From contig NZ_QMDL01000001.1 of assembly GCF_003336705.1 (NCBI RefSeq), positions 372,001 to 436,000 on the forward strand: a stretch of DNA of 64,000 nucleotides, read 5' to 3'. The notes beneath the pieces were generated by a model. That model searched no databases. It was not told the origin of the DNA and saw nothing but the letters and a program-made list of their open reading frames with translations. Made by a program: the position numbers and the translations under genes. The DNA is from Marinobacter litoralis. Lineage in GTDB: Bacteria > Pseudomonadota > Gammaproteobacteria > Pseudomonadales > Oleiphilaceae. Shown piece after piece: positions 17,711-28,222 of this stretch (the first letter of the stretch is position 1; every line of letters begins with the position of its first letter).

Positions 17711-20119
17711 TTGAAGTCATTGCCGCTGCACCAGTTGTACAAAGCTTGTATTCTGAAAGACCTGCCATTTAAAACTACCCGGCAATTGGAGCCGCTGGCC
17801 GAGATCGTCGGCCAAAACCGAGCGGAAGAAGCCGTTCGCTTTGCGTTAGCCATGCCTCACGGTGGGTACAACGTGTACGCGGTTGGCCGAAACGGTTTGG
17901 GTAAGCGCACGATGATGCTGCGCTACCTGGAGCACCACACCGATTCAAAGCAGCAGATCCACGACTGGTGCTATGTCGCCAATTTCGATGAACCCAGAAA
18001 TCCAAAGCTGCTGAAGTTACCTGCGGGCATGGGGCATCAACTGAAACAGGACATGGACAAATTGATGTCCCGTTTGGTCAAAATGATCCCCCAGACGTTC
18101 GAGGGGGACGGTTTTCTGGAAAGAGCTGAAAGCCTGAAAAACGACTACGTCAAAATGCAGGAAGACGAGTTGGAGAAGGTGGCTGCACAAGCTCGGCGCA
18201 AAAAGGTTAGCCTGACCGTAACGACACCGGGTGGATACCGGTTGGTTGCCATGAACGGAGATCAGCCCCATACGCCGGAAAGCTTTAAAGATTTAACGGA
18301 TGCTCAGCGGGACAAATTTGAAGAAGTCATTAACAAGCTGGAGAAGAAGCTCCGGCAAGCACTTCGAAAATTGGCCGACTGGGAAATGGAGTACGCTGAA
18401 AAACAGCAGGCTTTAAATCAGGAAACGCTTGAAGGTATCTCCGGGCATCAGTTAGATGAATTGGAAGCCAAGTATGAAAAGTATTCGGATGTGGTCGCAT
18501 ACCTGAAAGCCGTACGCAAAGACCTGGCTGAAAATCTCGATATTTTTCTGGAAGACGGCGAAGAGCAGGCGGCAATGGCCTATGCTTCGTTGGATAGAAA
18601 GGCGCCCCGTCGTTACCTGATTAACTTGCTGGTTCATCAAACCAACAACGAAGTCCCAGTGGTGGTAGAAGAGAATCCGACCTATCACAGCCTGTTCGGT
18701 TACGTAGAGAACGTAACTTACAAGGGTACCGTGTTCACGGATTTCTCGTTGATTAGGCCGGGCAGCCTGCACCGTGCCAACGGTGGGTACCTGCTGATGG
18801 ACGCCGAAAAGGTGCTGGAGCAACCATTTGTTTGGGATGCTTTGAAGCGAGCGCTTCGGTCTCATACCATTGAAATTAATTCCCTCGAGCGGGAGTTAAC
18901 CCTATCTGGCACTATCTCTGTTGAGCCGGAGGCGGTTCCTCTGGACGTAAAAATTGTTCTATTCGGGGATCGGGAAACTTGGATGCTGCTTCAGGAATAC
19001 GATCCTGAGTTTGCAGAGCTGTTCCGGGTGACAGCAGACTTTGAAAACGAAATGCATCGCACCATCGACAGTCAGGTGCAGTACGCCAAGTTTATTGCCA
19101 GCCTGGCGGTAGAGAAAAAACTGTTGCACTGCAACACGAAAGCGGTGGCCCGAATCATAGAGTACAGTGCGCGCAGAGCAGAACATCAAGACCGCCTGTC
19201 CTTACACGCCGCTGATATTGCCAACCTTCTCAGAGAGTCCGATTTCTGGGCGCGACAGGCGGGCGCTCGGTTGATTAGCGACGTACACGTGACCCGGGCG
19301 CTCGAAAGTGCTCGTTATCGAGATAGCCGAATTCGTGATCATTTTTACGATTCCATTCGGGACGGGACAACGCTGGTGAGCACCACCGGTACCTGTGTAG
19401 GGCAGGTGAACGCTTTGTCCGTGTTATCGACGGGCGGCTTCGAATTCGGATTATCCAACCGGGTTACCGCTTCTTGCTACTATGGTGACGGTGAAATCAT
19501 CGACATCGAGCGTGATGTGAAGTTGGGTGGAAACATCCATTCCAAGGGGGTGATGATCCTCAGTTCATGGCTGGCCTCGCATTTTGCCATGAACGATCCG
19601 ATGCACTTGTCTGCCAGTCTGACCTTCGAGCAGAACTATGGAGAGGTGGATGGTGACAGTGCTTCGTTGGCTGAGCTGGTTGCGTTGATCTCCGCTTTGT
19701 CGGAGGTGCCTGTACGTCAGGATTTGGCGATTACGGGTTCGGTCAACCAGTTTGGAGAGGTTCAGCCCATTGGTGGTGTGAACGAAAAAATCGAAGGTTT
19801 CTTTACTACTTGTGAGCTGAAAAGTGGCCTAACCGGTACCCAGGGAGTGATTATCCCCCACACCAACGTACAGAACCTGATGTTGGATAGTGAAGTGCTT
19901 CAAGCCGCTAAGGCTGGTAAGTTTTCAGTGCACCCGGTTGCCCGCGTAGAAGAGGCGATTACACTGTTGTTGGGCAAGCCGGCAGGTAAAGCCGATAGCA
20001 AAGGCAGGTACCCTAAGCAGAGCGTTTTTGGCATTATCCAGCAACGATTAGAAAAAATGCGTGAACATGAACGCCAGGAGCACGCTCGGGACGATCAAAA
20101 AGATCCTTCCATTCACTGA
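17711..20119 (+). CDS. Lon-like ATP-dependent protease (LonB-type, S16 family)
   Basis: 802 residues. An ATPase-like N-terminal part contains a degenerate Walker A, VGRNGLGKRT near 58, followed by a long helical insertion (about 120-280, rich in K and E) and HRANGGYLLMDAEKVL. The C-terminal S16 protease domain has a catalytic dyad S650 (in DGDSASLAEL) and K693 (in GGVNEKIEGFF), 43 residues apart as in E. coli Lon. This matches the YcbZ/LonB-like subgroup rather than classical Lon. The only start fitting the family's N-terminus is TTG at 17711, because a TGA at 17684 closes the frame upstream; the ribosome site is weak. The two-component genes downstream are a separate set. Confidence 0.88.
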   Translation: MKSLPLHQLYKACILKDLPFKTTRQLEPLAEIVGQNRAEEAVRFALAMPHGGYNVYAVGRNGLGKRTMMLRYLEHHTDSKQQIHDWCYVANFDEPRNPKLLKLPAGMGHQLKQDMDKLMSRLVKMIPQTFEGDGFLERAESLKNDYVKMQEDELEKVAAQARRKKVSLTVTTPGGYRLVAMNGDQPHTPESFKDLTDAQRDKFEEVINKLEKKLRQALRKLADWEMEYAEKQQALNQETLEGISGHQLDELEAKYEKYSDVVAYLKAVRKDLAENLDIFLEDGEEQAAMAYASLDRKAPRRYLINLLVHQTNNEVPVVVEENPTYHSLFGYVENVTYKGTVFTDFSLIRPGSLHRANGGYLLMDAEKVLEQPFVWDALKRALRSHTIEINSLERELTLSGTISVEPEAVPLDVKIVLFGDRETWMLLQEYDPEFAELFRVTADFENEMHRTIDSQVQYAKFIASLAVEKKLLHCNTKAVARIIEYSARRAEHQDRLSLHAADIANLLRESDFWARQAGARLISDVHVTRALESARYRDSRIRDHFYDSIRDGTTLVSTTGTCVGQVNALSVLSTGGFEFGLSNRVTASCYYGDGEIIDIERDVKLGGNIHSKGVMILSSWLASHFAMNDPMHLSASLTFEQNYGEVDGDSASLAELVALISALSEVPVRQDLAITGSVNQFGEVQPIGGVNEKIEGFFTTCELKSGLTGTQGVIIPHTNVQNLMLDSEVLQAAKAGKFSVHPVARVEEAITLLLGKPAGKADSKGRYPKQSVFGIIQQRLEKMREHERQEHARDDQKDPSIH

Positions 20120-20157
20120 GTGGCCCTATAAAAAAACGGACAGGAGAGTGAACTTTC

Positions 20158-20778
20158 ATGACTGATACCCCGCAGACTGTGTACGTAGTAGAGGACGATG
20201 AAGCCGTCCGTGATTCGTTGGCATTGTTGCTTAAATCCGACAGCAAGCCGGTGAAAACCTACGAAAATGCAGGCGCTTTCCTGAAAGATTATTCAGAAGA
20301 GATGGCAGGCTGCATTGTGCTGGATATCCGGATGCCCGGTATGGATGGCATGGAGTTGCAGAAAAAGCTCAACGAAAAGCACTCCATCTTGCCGATCATC
20401 TTCGTGACAGGGCATGGTGATGTACCTATGGCGGTTGATGCCATGAAAGAAGGTGCAGTGGACTTCATTCAGAAGCCCTATCGGGAAGAGGCGCTTCTGG
20501 AAAAGATCGAAGCGGCCCTTGAACAGGATCGGGAGCAGCGCAAGACCTTGGGTGAGCGTCTCGAGATCGTTCGCCGAGTGAAAAGCCTGACTCCGAGAGA
20601 AACCGAAATCATGGACCGGATGATTGCCGGCCAGGCAAACAAAGTCATCGCCATTGAACTGGAAATCAGCCAGCGCACCGTTGAAATTCATCGTTCGCGG
20701 GTCATGCACAAGATGGGAACGCATTCCCTCGCACACCTTGTGCGCATGGTGCTGTCCGTAAAGGACCTTATCGACTGA
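20158..20778 (+). CDS. FixJ-family response regulator (REC + LuxR-type HTH)
   Basis: 206 residues. Receiver with E12-D13-D14 pocket and phosphoacceptor D56 in IVLDIRMPGMDG, then FIQKPYREE. A LuxR-type helix-turn-helix begins near 140 (LTPRETEIMDRMIAGQ). AGGAGAG lies upstream of the ATG. It is followed 52 bases later by a sensor kinase with its own receiver domain, so the two are likely cognate. It is a clear relative of the regulator at 1954-2604, and both pair with a FixL-like kinase. Confidence 0.88.
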   Translation: MTDTPQTVYVVEDDEAVRDSLALLLKSDSKPVKTYENAGAFLKDYSEEMAGCIVLDIRMPGMDGMELQKKLNEKHSILPIIFVTGHGDVPMAVDAMKEGAVDFIQKPYREEALLEKIEAALEQDREQRKTLGERLEIVRRVKSLTPRETEIMDRMIAGQANKVIAIELEISQRTVEIHRSRVMHKMGTHSLAHLVRMVLSVKDLID

Positions 20779-20783
20779 TCGGG

Positions 20784-20804
20784 CTGGTATGGTCATCATG
20801 CCAG
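20784..20804. other. small hairpin between regulator and kinase
   Basis: CTGGTATG, a 5-nt loop and CATGCCAG (8 bp with one G-U pair). It has no T tract. It could balance expression of the two partners. Confidence 0.3.
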
Positions 20805-20830
20805 AATCTTTATAACCGATTAGGTTGACT

Positions 20831-22396
20831 ATGACTGCAATTGCCAGTGAAAACTCAGAGGTGACGGTTCTGTTGGTGGATGATAATCCGCAGAACCTGA
20901 AGGTTCTTTACGAGACCCTGAAAGACAAAGGGTATCGATTGCTGATTGCCAATGAAGGCGCGAAAGCCTTGGATCTCGCACACCGTCACCGCCCTGAAGT
21001 TATTCTGCTGGATATTATGATGCCGGAAATGGATGGCTACGAGGTGTGTAAGCGCCTTAAGGACGATCCGGTCACCTCCGACTGCGCCGTGGTTTTTCTG
21101 TCAGCCCTAGATGACCTGTCTTCCAAAGTGAAAGGGTTTTCGCTGGGCGGTGCCGATTATATTTCCAAGCCGTTCCAGTCGCAGGAAGTGATTGCGCGCG
21201 TGGACACCCACGCCAAAGTCATTCGGCTTGAGAGAGAGCTTCAGGCCCGCAATCGTGAGCTGGTCAGCGACCAGGCCCGTATCCTTAATTCCATCAGCGA
21301 AGGTATTTACGGGCTGGATGAGAATGGCGTCATCGAGTTTGCGAATCAGGCTGCTGCGCTGATCGTGAACTGTCCTGTGGAAGATCTCATCGGGAAAAAC
21401 TTCTTTGACCTGCATTTTGCCACCGCGTCCGACAGTGATATATGCCTGCCTGTGATGGGTACCTGTCGCCAGGGCGTGGCAGAGCATCAGCGCAATATCC
21501 AGTTGCAACGGGTTGATGGCGGCGCTTTCCCTGCAGAGTATCGGGCAACCCCTAAACTGGACAATGACGAGTTGCATGGGGCGGTAGTGGTGTTCCGTGA
21601 TATTACCGTCGAACTCAACAACGAGCGCGCTTTGGAAGAAGCGCGCGCTCTTGTTCAAGAGCAAAGGGATCAGCTGGCCCACACCTCGCGTTTGACCACC
21701 ATGGGTGAAATGGCGGCGGGGTTTGCGCACGAGGTTAATCAGCCTTTGACGGCCATTTCGAATTACGCGCGGGTTTCAGGACGAGTGATGGCTAAGGAGA
21801 ACCCGGATCTCTCCTTGCTGAACGAAACCATGGGGAAGATTGAGGCGCAGTCCCACCGGGCCAGCGAGATCATCCGTCGCATTCGCCGGTTTATGAAAAA
21901 ACCGGCGACCGGAAAAGAAAAGCTGGCGGTGCCCACGCTGCTTGAAGATACCCGCCAGTTTGCGGAAGTGGATATGCGCAACAACGAAGGCGGAATTGAG
22001 GTGGTTGTCGAGGATGACTTGCCGGATGTGGTTGCGGACCCGGTGCAGGTGCAGCAGGTGGCCCTGAACTTCATTCGAAATGCTCTGGAGGCGACTCGAG
22101 CCGCCGGCTCCTCAGCGCCCGTCGAGGTCACGGCTCGTCGCTGTGGCGAGAAATGCGTACGCGTGCAGGTTCGGGACCACGGCGTGGGTGTTGCTGAAGA
22201 GGCGGAAGATAAGCTGTTTCACCCTTTCTTCACCACGAAAGAGGACGGTATGGGTATCGGTTTGGCAACCTGCCGCTCGTTGATACAGGCGCAGGGCGGG
22301 GAGATAGGCTACGAGCGACCTGATGGAGTAGGAGCCTGCTTTTACTTCACGCTTCCCGTCGCAGGCGCGGGTGACGATGCTTGCACTGCCGAGTAA
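20831..22396 (+). CDS. REC-PAS histidine kinase (soluble, hybrid with N-terminal receiver)
   Basis: 521 residues with no membrane segment. An N-terminal receiver (phosphoacceptor D61 in VILLDIMMPEMDG; KPFQ near 112) is followed by a short coiled coil, a PAS domain (about 150-265, ending VVFRDIT), HisKA with H300 in GFAHEVNQPLTAI, and HATPase_c with N box (LNFIRNALEA), G1 (DHGVGV) and G2 (GMGIGLA). The H box closely resembles that of the kinase at 2597. The first ATG is 20831; a TTG six bases upstream has no better site. The signal is unknown. A terminator follows the stop at once. Confidence 0.88.
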   Translation: MTAIASENSEVTVLLVDDNPQNLKVLYETLKDKGYRLLIANEGAKALDLAHRHRPEVILLDIMMPEMDGYEVCKRLKDDPVTSDCAVVFLSALDDLSSKVKGFSLGGADYISKPFQSQEVIARVDTHAKVIRLERELQARNRELVSDQARILNSISEGIYGLDENGVIEFANQAAALIVNCPVEDLIGKNFFDLHFATASDSDICLPVMGTCRQGVAEHQRNIQLQRVDGGAFPAEYRATPKLDNDELHGAVVVFRDITVELNNERALEEARALVQEQRDQLAHTSRLTTMGEMAAGFAHEVNQPLTAISNYARVSGRVMAKENPDLSLLNETMGKIEAQSHRASEIIRRIRRFMKKPATGKEKLAVPTLLEDTRQFAEVDMRNNEGGIEVVVEDDLPDVVADPVQVQQVALNFIRNALEATRAAGSSAPVEVTARRCGEKCVRVQVRDHGVGVAEEAEDKLFHPFFTTKEDGMGIGLATCRSLIQAQGGEIGYERPDGVGACFYFTLPVAGAGDDACTAE

Positions 22397-22397
22397 A

Positions 22398-22431
22398 AAA
22401 AAGACTGCCTGATTGGTCAGGCAGTCTTTTT
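22398..22431. terminator. bidirectional intrinsic terminator
   Basis: AAGACTGCCTGA, a 4-nt loop and TCAGGCAGTCTT, with A residues before and T residues after. It serves the kinase gene on the plus strand and the MaoC gene on the minus strand. Confidence 0.95.
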
Positions 22432-22446
22432 GTTCTTCTGGCTCCC

Positions 22447-23325
22447 TCAGAGCCAGTCTACACGGCCGCTCAGATGCGGTGCCGTGCCTTTTGAGTTCAG
22501 AACCTGATAGTCCCAGCCATCGTGGCCTTCCTGCCAGTTAAGTTGTGCCGTTCCTGGAAGCAGTAGCGGGGTTTTAAACTGGCACGTGATGGTGAAGGCG
22601 CCTTCCTTCCAATCGTCTCTCTGTTCCAGCTGCGCAAGTGCATGTGCCTTGCTCCACATCCCGTGTGCGATCGCTCTGGGGAATCCGAAGGCTTTTGCGG
22701 TCAATGCGTAAAGATGAATCGGGTTTTGGTCGCCAGCAACCTTTGCGTACTGTCTGCCGATATTTTCCGGGGCGGTCATCAGTTCGGTAAACGGCAAGGT
22801 TTCCGGCTTTTTGCGTGTTGATTCCGGTTTGGATTCAGTAGTTTTAGGGCGTGCCATGCGGAAGAGGTTAGTGCTGGTTTCTTCCCAGATGAGAGCGCCG
22901 GCAGAGCGGGCTTCGGTCACCAAATCAAACTCAATGCCTTTGTCCGTTCGCTGTTGGTTTCCCAGTGTTACGCGAATATCCAGATTTTCGCCGGTCATAA
23001 TGGGGCGATATTGAGTGATGCTGTTGCGAATGTGTACCAGCCCAAGCAAGGGCAGGGGAAACTTGGGGTCGGTCAGTAGCTTCAAATGCAGAGGAAAGGC
23101 CAGAATGTGGGGCCAGGTGGCCGGCAATTGAGACCCCGCCTTGAAGCCGCATACTTTGCGGTAGTTGGGCAACGAATCGGTGTCGGTGGCAATACCGACG
23201 ACTTCAGCCTGAAGTTTTGGGATGTGTGTGTTTTCGCTCGGTTTCTGCTGTTTAGGAAGGAGCGCCCGGCCAAAAAGTGGAAGCAGATTAGGGGTCTTGT
23301 TGCGGTAAATAGTCGATTCTGGCAT
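22447..23325 (-). CDS. MaoC-like (R)-specific enoyl-CoA hydratase / dehydratase
   Basis: 292 residues, double hot-dog size. The hydratase-2 catalytic motif is D199-x-N-P-x-H204 in AGDQNPIHLY, followed by FPRAIAHGMW. These enzymes hydrate trans-2-enoyl-CoA (or the ACP thioester) to the (R)-3-hydroxy form. The frame extends to 23445, but ATG 23325 has GGAGA 8 bases upstream and is where conserved-looking sequence starts. It is divergent from an AraC-type regulator with a small palindrome between them. Together with the acyl-CoA ligase and the dienoyl-CoA reductase in this window it points to fatty acid or polyester metabolism. Confidence 0.8.
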   Translation of the reverse strand: MPESTIYRNKTPNLLPLFGRALLPKQQKPSENTHIPKLQAEVVGIATDTDSLPNYRKVCGFKAGSQLPATWPHILAFPLHLKLLTDPKFPLPLLGLVHIRNSITQYRPIMTGENLDIRVTLGNQQRTDKGIEFDLVTEARSAGALIWEETSTNLFRMARPKTTESKPESTRKKPETLPFTELMTAPENIGRQYAKVAGDQNPIHLYALTAKAFGFPRAIAHGMWSKAHALAQLEQRDDWKEGAFTITCQFKTPLLLPGTAQLNWQEGHDGWDYQVLNSKGTAPHLSGRVDWL

Positions 23326-23402
23326 TGAGACTTTCTCCGTTGCCGGGTTGTCGTCGTAGTGTGAATGACAGTTAGTTGCATTGTTTAGGTTATTTTTGTG
23401 AT

Positions 23403-23415
23403 TTAGTTCAACTAA
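23403..23415. promoter_or_regulatory. palindrome in the MaoC/AraC divergent promoter
   Basis: TTAGTTCAACTAA is a perfect odd-centred palindrome in the AT-rich gap 23326-23579, close to AGGTTA/TAACCT arms. It could be an operator. Evidence is symmetry and position only. Confidence 0.3.
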
Positions 23416-23579
23416 CCTTCTATGGCCTGATATGATATTAGCCATTGGCCTAAGTCGCGGCTGCGAGGAAGTCTGTCAAACCCCATGACAACGGGCATTG
23501 ACCAGGCATGCTTGGGGCTTTGTCCAGTGGGCCAAGGATATCGCTGTTAACTATAAAAACGCGGGATACAAGGGAAACT

Positions 23580-24611
23580 ATGCAGGAATTACGTGATGCG
23601 GGTGTGATGTTGCGCTTGATCTACGAAGCGATGAAAAGGAAAGGTATCGATACCGACGCGGTTTTTAGTCGATTGGGCGTAGATGAAAGTTATGTATACA
23701 CCGAACAGCTTCGAACACCCCACAGTGCGCAGCTGTATTTCTGGCAGGCGGTCGAAGATGAATCGGAAGATCCGGACATCGGATTGCATTTAGGGGCCGC
23801 ATTGCCACCCTACAAAGGGCAGGTTCTTGAGTATTTGTTTTTAAGTAGTCCTACCTTTGGCGAAGGCCTTCGCCGAGCTCAAAACTATCAGCGCTTACTT
23901 AGCGACGCGGCAAACACCGCCTTTCTGATCGAAGGGAACGAAGCCTGCATGGTGTTGGATGCGGCCTCAGAAGAAGTGCGCCGGCTGAAACATTTCAATG
24001 AATGCTTTGTGCAGGGGCTGGTTACCTTTTTCAAGTCAATCACTGGCGACCGCTTTCATCCGTCCCGCATTGAGTTTGAGCACGATCGCGATCGCGGCAT
24101 TGAACATGTAAAAGAAGTTCTGGGCTGTGACGTGGTGTTTGGTGCTGAGGAAAACCGACTGTATTTTCCGGTTGAAGTGCTGTCGTATGCGTCGCCACAT
24201 GCAGAGCCCGAGTTGTTGGCGTTGCATGAGCGCTTTGCCAGCGAGCAGGTTGCGCGACTCGAAAAGAAGGATATCGTTGGCGCTGTGGAGCGTATCGTGG
24301 CTGAGTTGCTCGACAGTGGTGAAGTAACGCTGGATTCCGTCGCTGAGCGGTTGGATATCAAGCCTCGCACGCTTCGTACCCGCTTGACCGAGGCTGAAAC
24401 CAGCTTTAATCAGGTGCTGGCGGATTTCCGTTACCGGCTTGCCAGGCAGTTACTGGCAACAACGGACGAGTCAATCGACGAGATCGTTTATCTGACCGGA
24501 TTTTCCGAGCCGAGCACGTTTTACCGGGCGTTCAAGCGCTGGTCCAACATGACGCCGATCGAGTATCGCAAGACGGCTCAAAGCAAAGATGTCACAGAAG
24601 TGACTGCTTAA
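23580..24611 (+). CDS. AraC-family regulator (arabinose-binding-like N-domain, OruR/ArgR-like)
   Basis: 343 residues. The N-terminal ~200 residues are of the effector domain type seen in OruR-like AraC proteins (YFWQAVEDESEDPDIGLHLG region). The C-terminal double helix-turn-helix spans about 250-335, with LDIKPRTLRTRL and IVYLTGFSEPSTFYRAFKRW-type helices and the closing MTPIEYR. ATG 23580 has AAGGGA upstream; longer upstream starts lack one. It is divergent from the MaoC hydratase, which it may regulate. The effector is unknown. Confidence 0.87.
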   Translation: MQELRDAGVMLRLIYEAMKRKGIDTDAVFSRLGVDESYVYTEQLRTPHSAQLYFWQAVEDESEDPDIGLHLGAALPPYKGQVLEYLFLSSPTFGEGLRRAQNYQRLLSDAANTAFLIEGNEACMVLDAASEEVRRLKHFNECFVQGLVTFFKSITGDRFHPSRIEFEHDRDRGIEHVKEVLGCDVVFGAEENRLYFPVEVLSYASPHAEPELLALHERFASEQVARLEKKDIVGAVERIVAELLDSGEVTLDSVAERLDIKPRTLRTRLTEAETSFNQVLADFRYRLARQLLATTDESIDEIVYLTGFSEPSTFYRAFKRWSNMTPIEYRKTAQSKDVTEVTA

Positions 24612-24652
24612 TGATCAATTTAGAGAAAAATGAAAAAAGTTTCGAGAAAGCG

Positions 24653-24680
24653 TTGACATAGCGGTCGGGGTCTATATAAT
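24653..24680 (+). promoter_or_regulatory. near-consensus sigma70 promoter of tRNA-Asp
   Basis: TTGACA (24653-24658) and TATAAT (24675-24680), both perfect hexamers with a 16-base spacer, followed by a G/C-rich discriminator. This is typical of stringently controlled stable RNA promoters. The tRNA begins 49 bases later. Confidence 0.88.
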
Positions 24681-24729
24681 TCCGCCTCGTTGTCAGCAAG
24701 CAATCACCGCTTGCAAAGACAGCCCGCGC

Positions 24730-24806
24730 GGAGCGGTAGTTCAGTTGGTTAGAATACCGGCCTGTCACGCCGGGGGTCGCGGGTTCGAGTCCCGTCCGCT
24801 CCGCCA
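24730..24806 (+). tRNA. tRNA-Asp (anticodon GTC), CCA encoded
   Basis: A 77-nt cloverleaf: acceptor arm GGAGCGG/CCGCTCC, D loop with AGTTGGTTAGA, anticodon GTC at 24764-24766 in CCTGTCACG, T arm GCGGG-TTCGAGT-CCCGT, then G-CCA. It is a single tRNA gene between two AraC regulators. A T-rich tail follows. Confidence 0.98.
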
Positions 24807-24834
24807 TTTTTCTTCTCTTCTCGTTTTTTCTGAT

Positions 24835-25881
24835 TCAAGTTCCCTGACGTATCGCTTTCCGGCTTTCGCCCGGACTGATTCCGTACCAGCGTTGATAGGC
24901 TTTGTGGAATGCTGGCGGGTTGGCAAAGCCCAGTAGCCATGCAATTTCAGAAAGCGACGCATTGGTTTCCCGGATATAGTCCTGCGCCAGTTGTTTCCTT
25001 GTTTTATCCAGCAGTTGCCTGAACCCGGTTCCTTCTGAGCTTAGCTGCCGTTGCAGTGTCCAGGGCGTAGTGCCCAGTTTGGCTGCTAATGTCTCCAAGG
25101 TAGGGGTCTCCCCTCTGAGCAGCGGCGTTAATAGCCGCTGTACGCGGTCGGCCACACTCCAGCCTTGTCGTATCTCCCTGAGTTCGTCCTCGCACCACTG
25201 GGTCAGCTTGTTGTGCATTGCTGGATGGGCTTGTGCGGGGGGGTGGTGCCACACACTTTCTTTCAGCTGAATCGAGTTTTCCGTGGCGCTAAATTCGACC
25301 GGGCAGCGGAACCAGCTTTCAAACAATTCGTCCTGACCGATCGATGGATATTCGATGCGAACTCTTTCGAGGACATCGTAGCGACCGGTCATGTGGCGGG
25401 CGAGTTGTACCCAAGCGGCCAGAATCGAATCGACAACAAAATAGTTGTATTGATTGTAGGGGGCGATGGAATGAAAGCGCGCAAGCCGACCGGTTTTATC
25501 AAGCGACGGCTCGCCTCGGGAGTTCTCGCTGGTAAGTAGTGAGTACCGGATAAGCGTTGACAATGCCTGGCCCACTGAGTGGGCTGTTTCAGCGGCGAGC
25601 CCGGCCAGTCCGGTGTCTGCAGGGCGGGTCAAGGCGCCCATTCTTAACCCGAGTGCGCGATTGCCTGTCAGGGAGATTCCGGCATGCCCCAGTCTCATGT
25701 AACGCGGGATGCTGATTCGAGAGTCCGGTGAGGCAAGCGCCGAATCGCTCAGGTGAAATTGAGTTTTGAGTTTTTCGGTTGCGCCACCTTCCGCTTCAAT
25801 GGCCCGTAGCATTACCGATACGTAGAGAAGGCTGATGTCGCCTAAGGCGTTTGTGGCTTTGGGGCGTGTTTGTAGGGTCAT
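24835..25881 (-). CDS. AraC-family regulator (OruR-like)
   Basis: 348 residues with the same architecture as the regulator at 23580: an N-terminal effector domain and a C-terminal double helix-turn-helix (LAAKLGTTPWTLQRQLSSEG and LSEIAWLLGFANPPAFHKAY, closing YGISPGESRKA). It is divergent from the 2,4-dienoyl-CoA reductase gene and is the natural candidate to control it. The intervening region contains a small inverted repeat, TATCT-AA-AGATA at 25899-25910. The stop lies close behind the tRNA-Asp gene on the other strand. Confidence 0.87.
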   Translation of the reverse strand: MTLQTRPKATNALGDISLLYVSVMLRAIEAEGGATEKLKTQFHLSDSALASPDSRISIPRYMRLGHAGISLTGNRALGLRMGALTRPADTGLAGLAAETAHSVGQALSTLIRYSLLTSENSRGEPSLDKTGRLARFHSIAPYNQYNYFVVDSILAAWVQLARHMTGRYDVLERVRIEYPSIGQDELFESWFRCPVEFSATENSIQLKESVWHHPPAQAHPAMHNKLTQWCEDELREIRQGWSVADRVQRLLTPLLRGETPTLETLAAKLGTTPWTLQRQLSSEGTGFRQLLDKTRKQLAQDYIRETNASLSEIAWLLGFANPPAFHKAYQRWYGISPGESRKAIRQGT

Positions 25882-25971
25882 GGCTTTATTATTGATGTTA
25901 TCTAAAGATAGTCAAATGTAGTTTCAGGATATTGTTGGTGGGCGGTCGGCTGGGTAATGTAATCGCCATAA

Positions 25972-28089
<2,118 letters not shown>

Positions 28090-28222
28090 TCACAAAACGT
28101 TGCAGTTTTTCTCTGTGTTTCGGGATAGGTCTAGCTAGACTGTACTAAAGACCGCTCAATTTGGAGTCTTGGCGCCTACTAAGGCGCCTTGTAATCGAGT
28201 TCCCGAAGCACGGAGAAGGTTA

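Noticed and set aside
24612-24834. tRNA-Asp as an integration site
   Set aside because: No integrase, no repeated 3' tRNA fragment and ordinary core-type genes on both sides.
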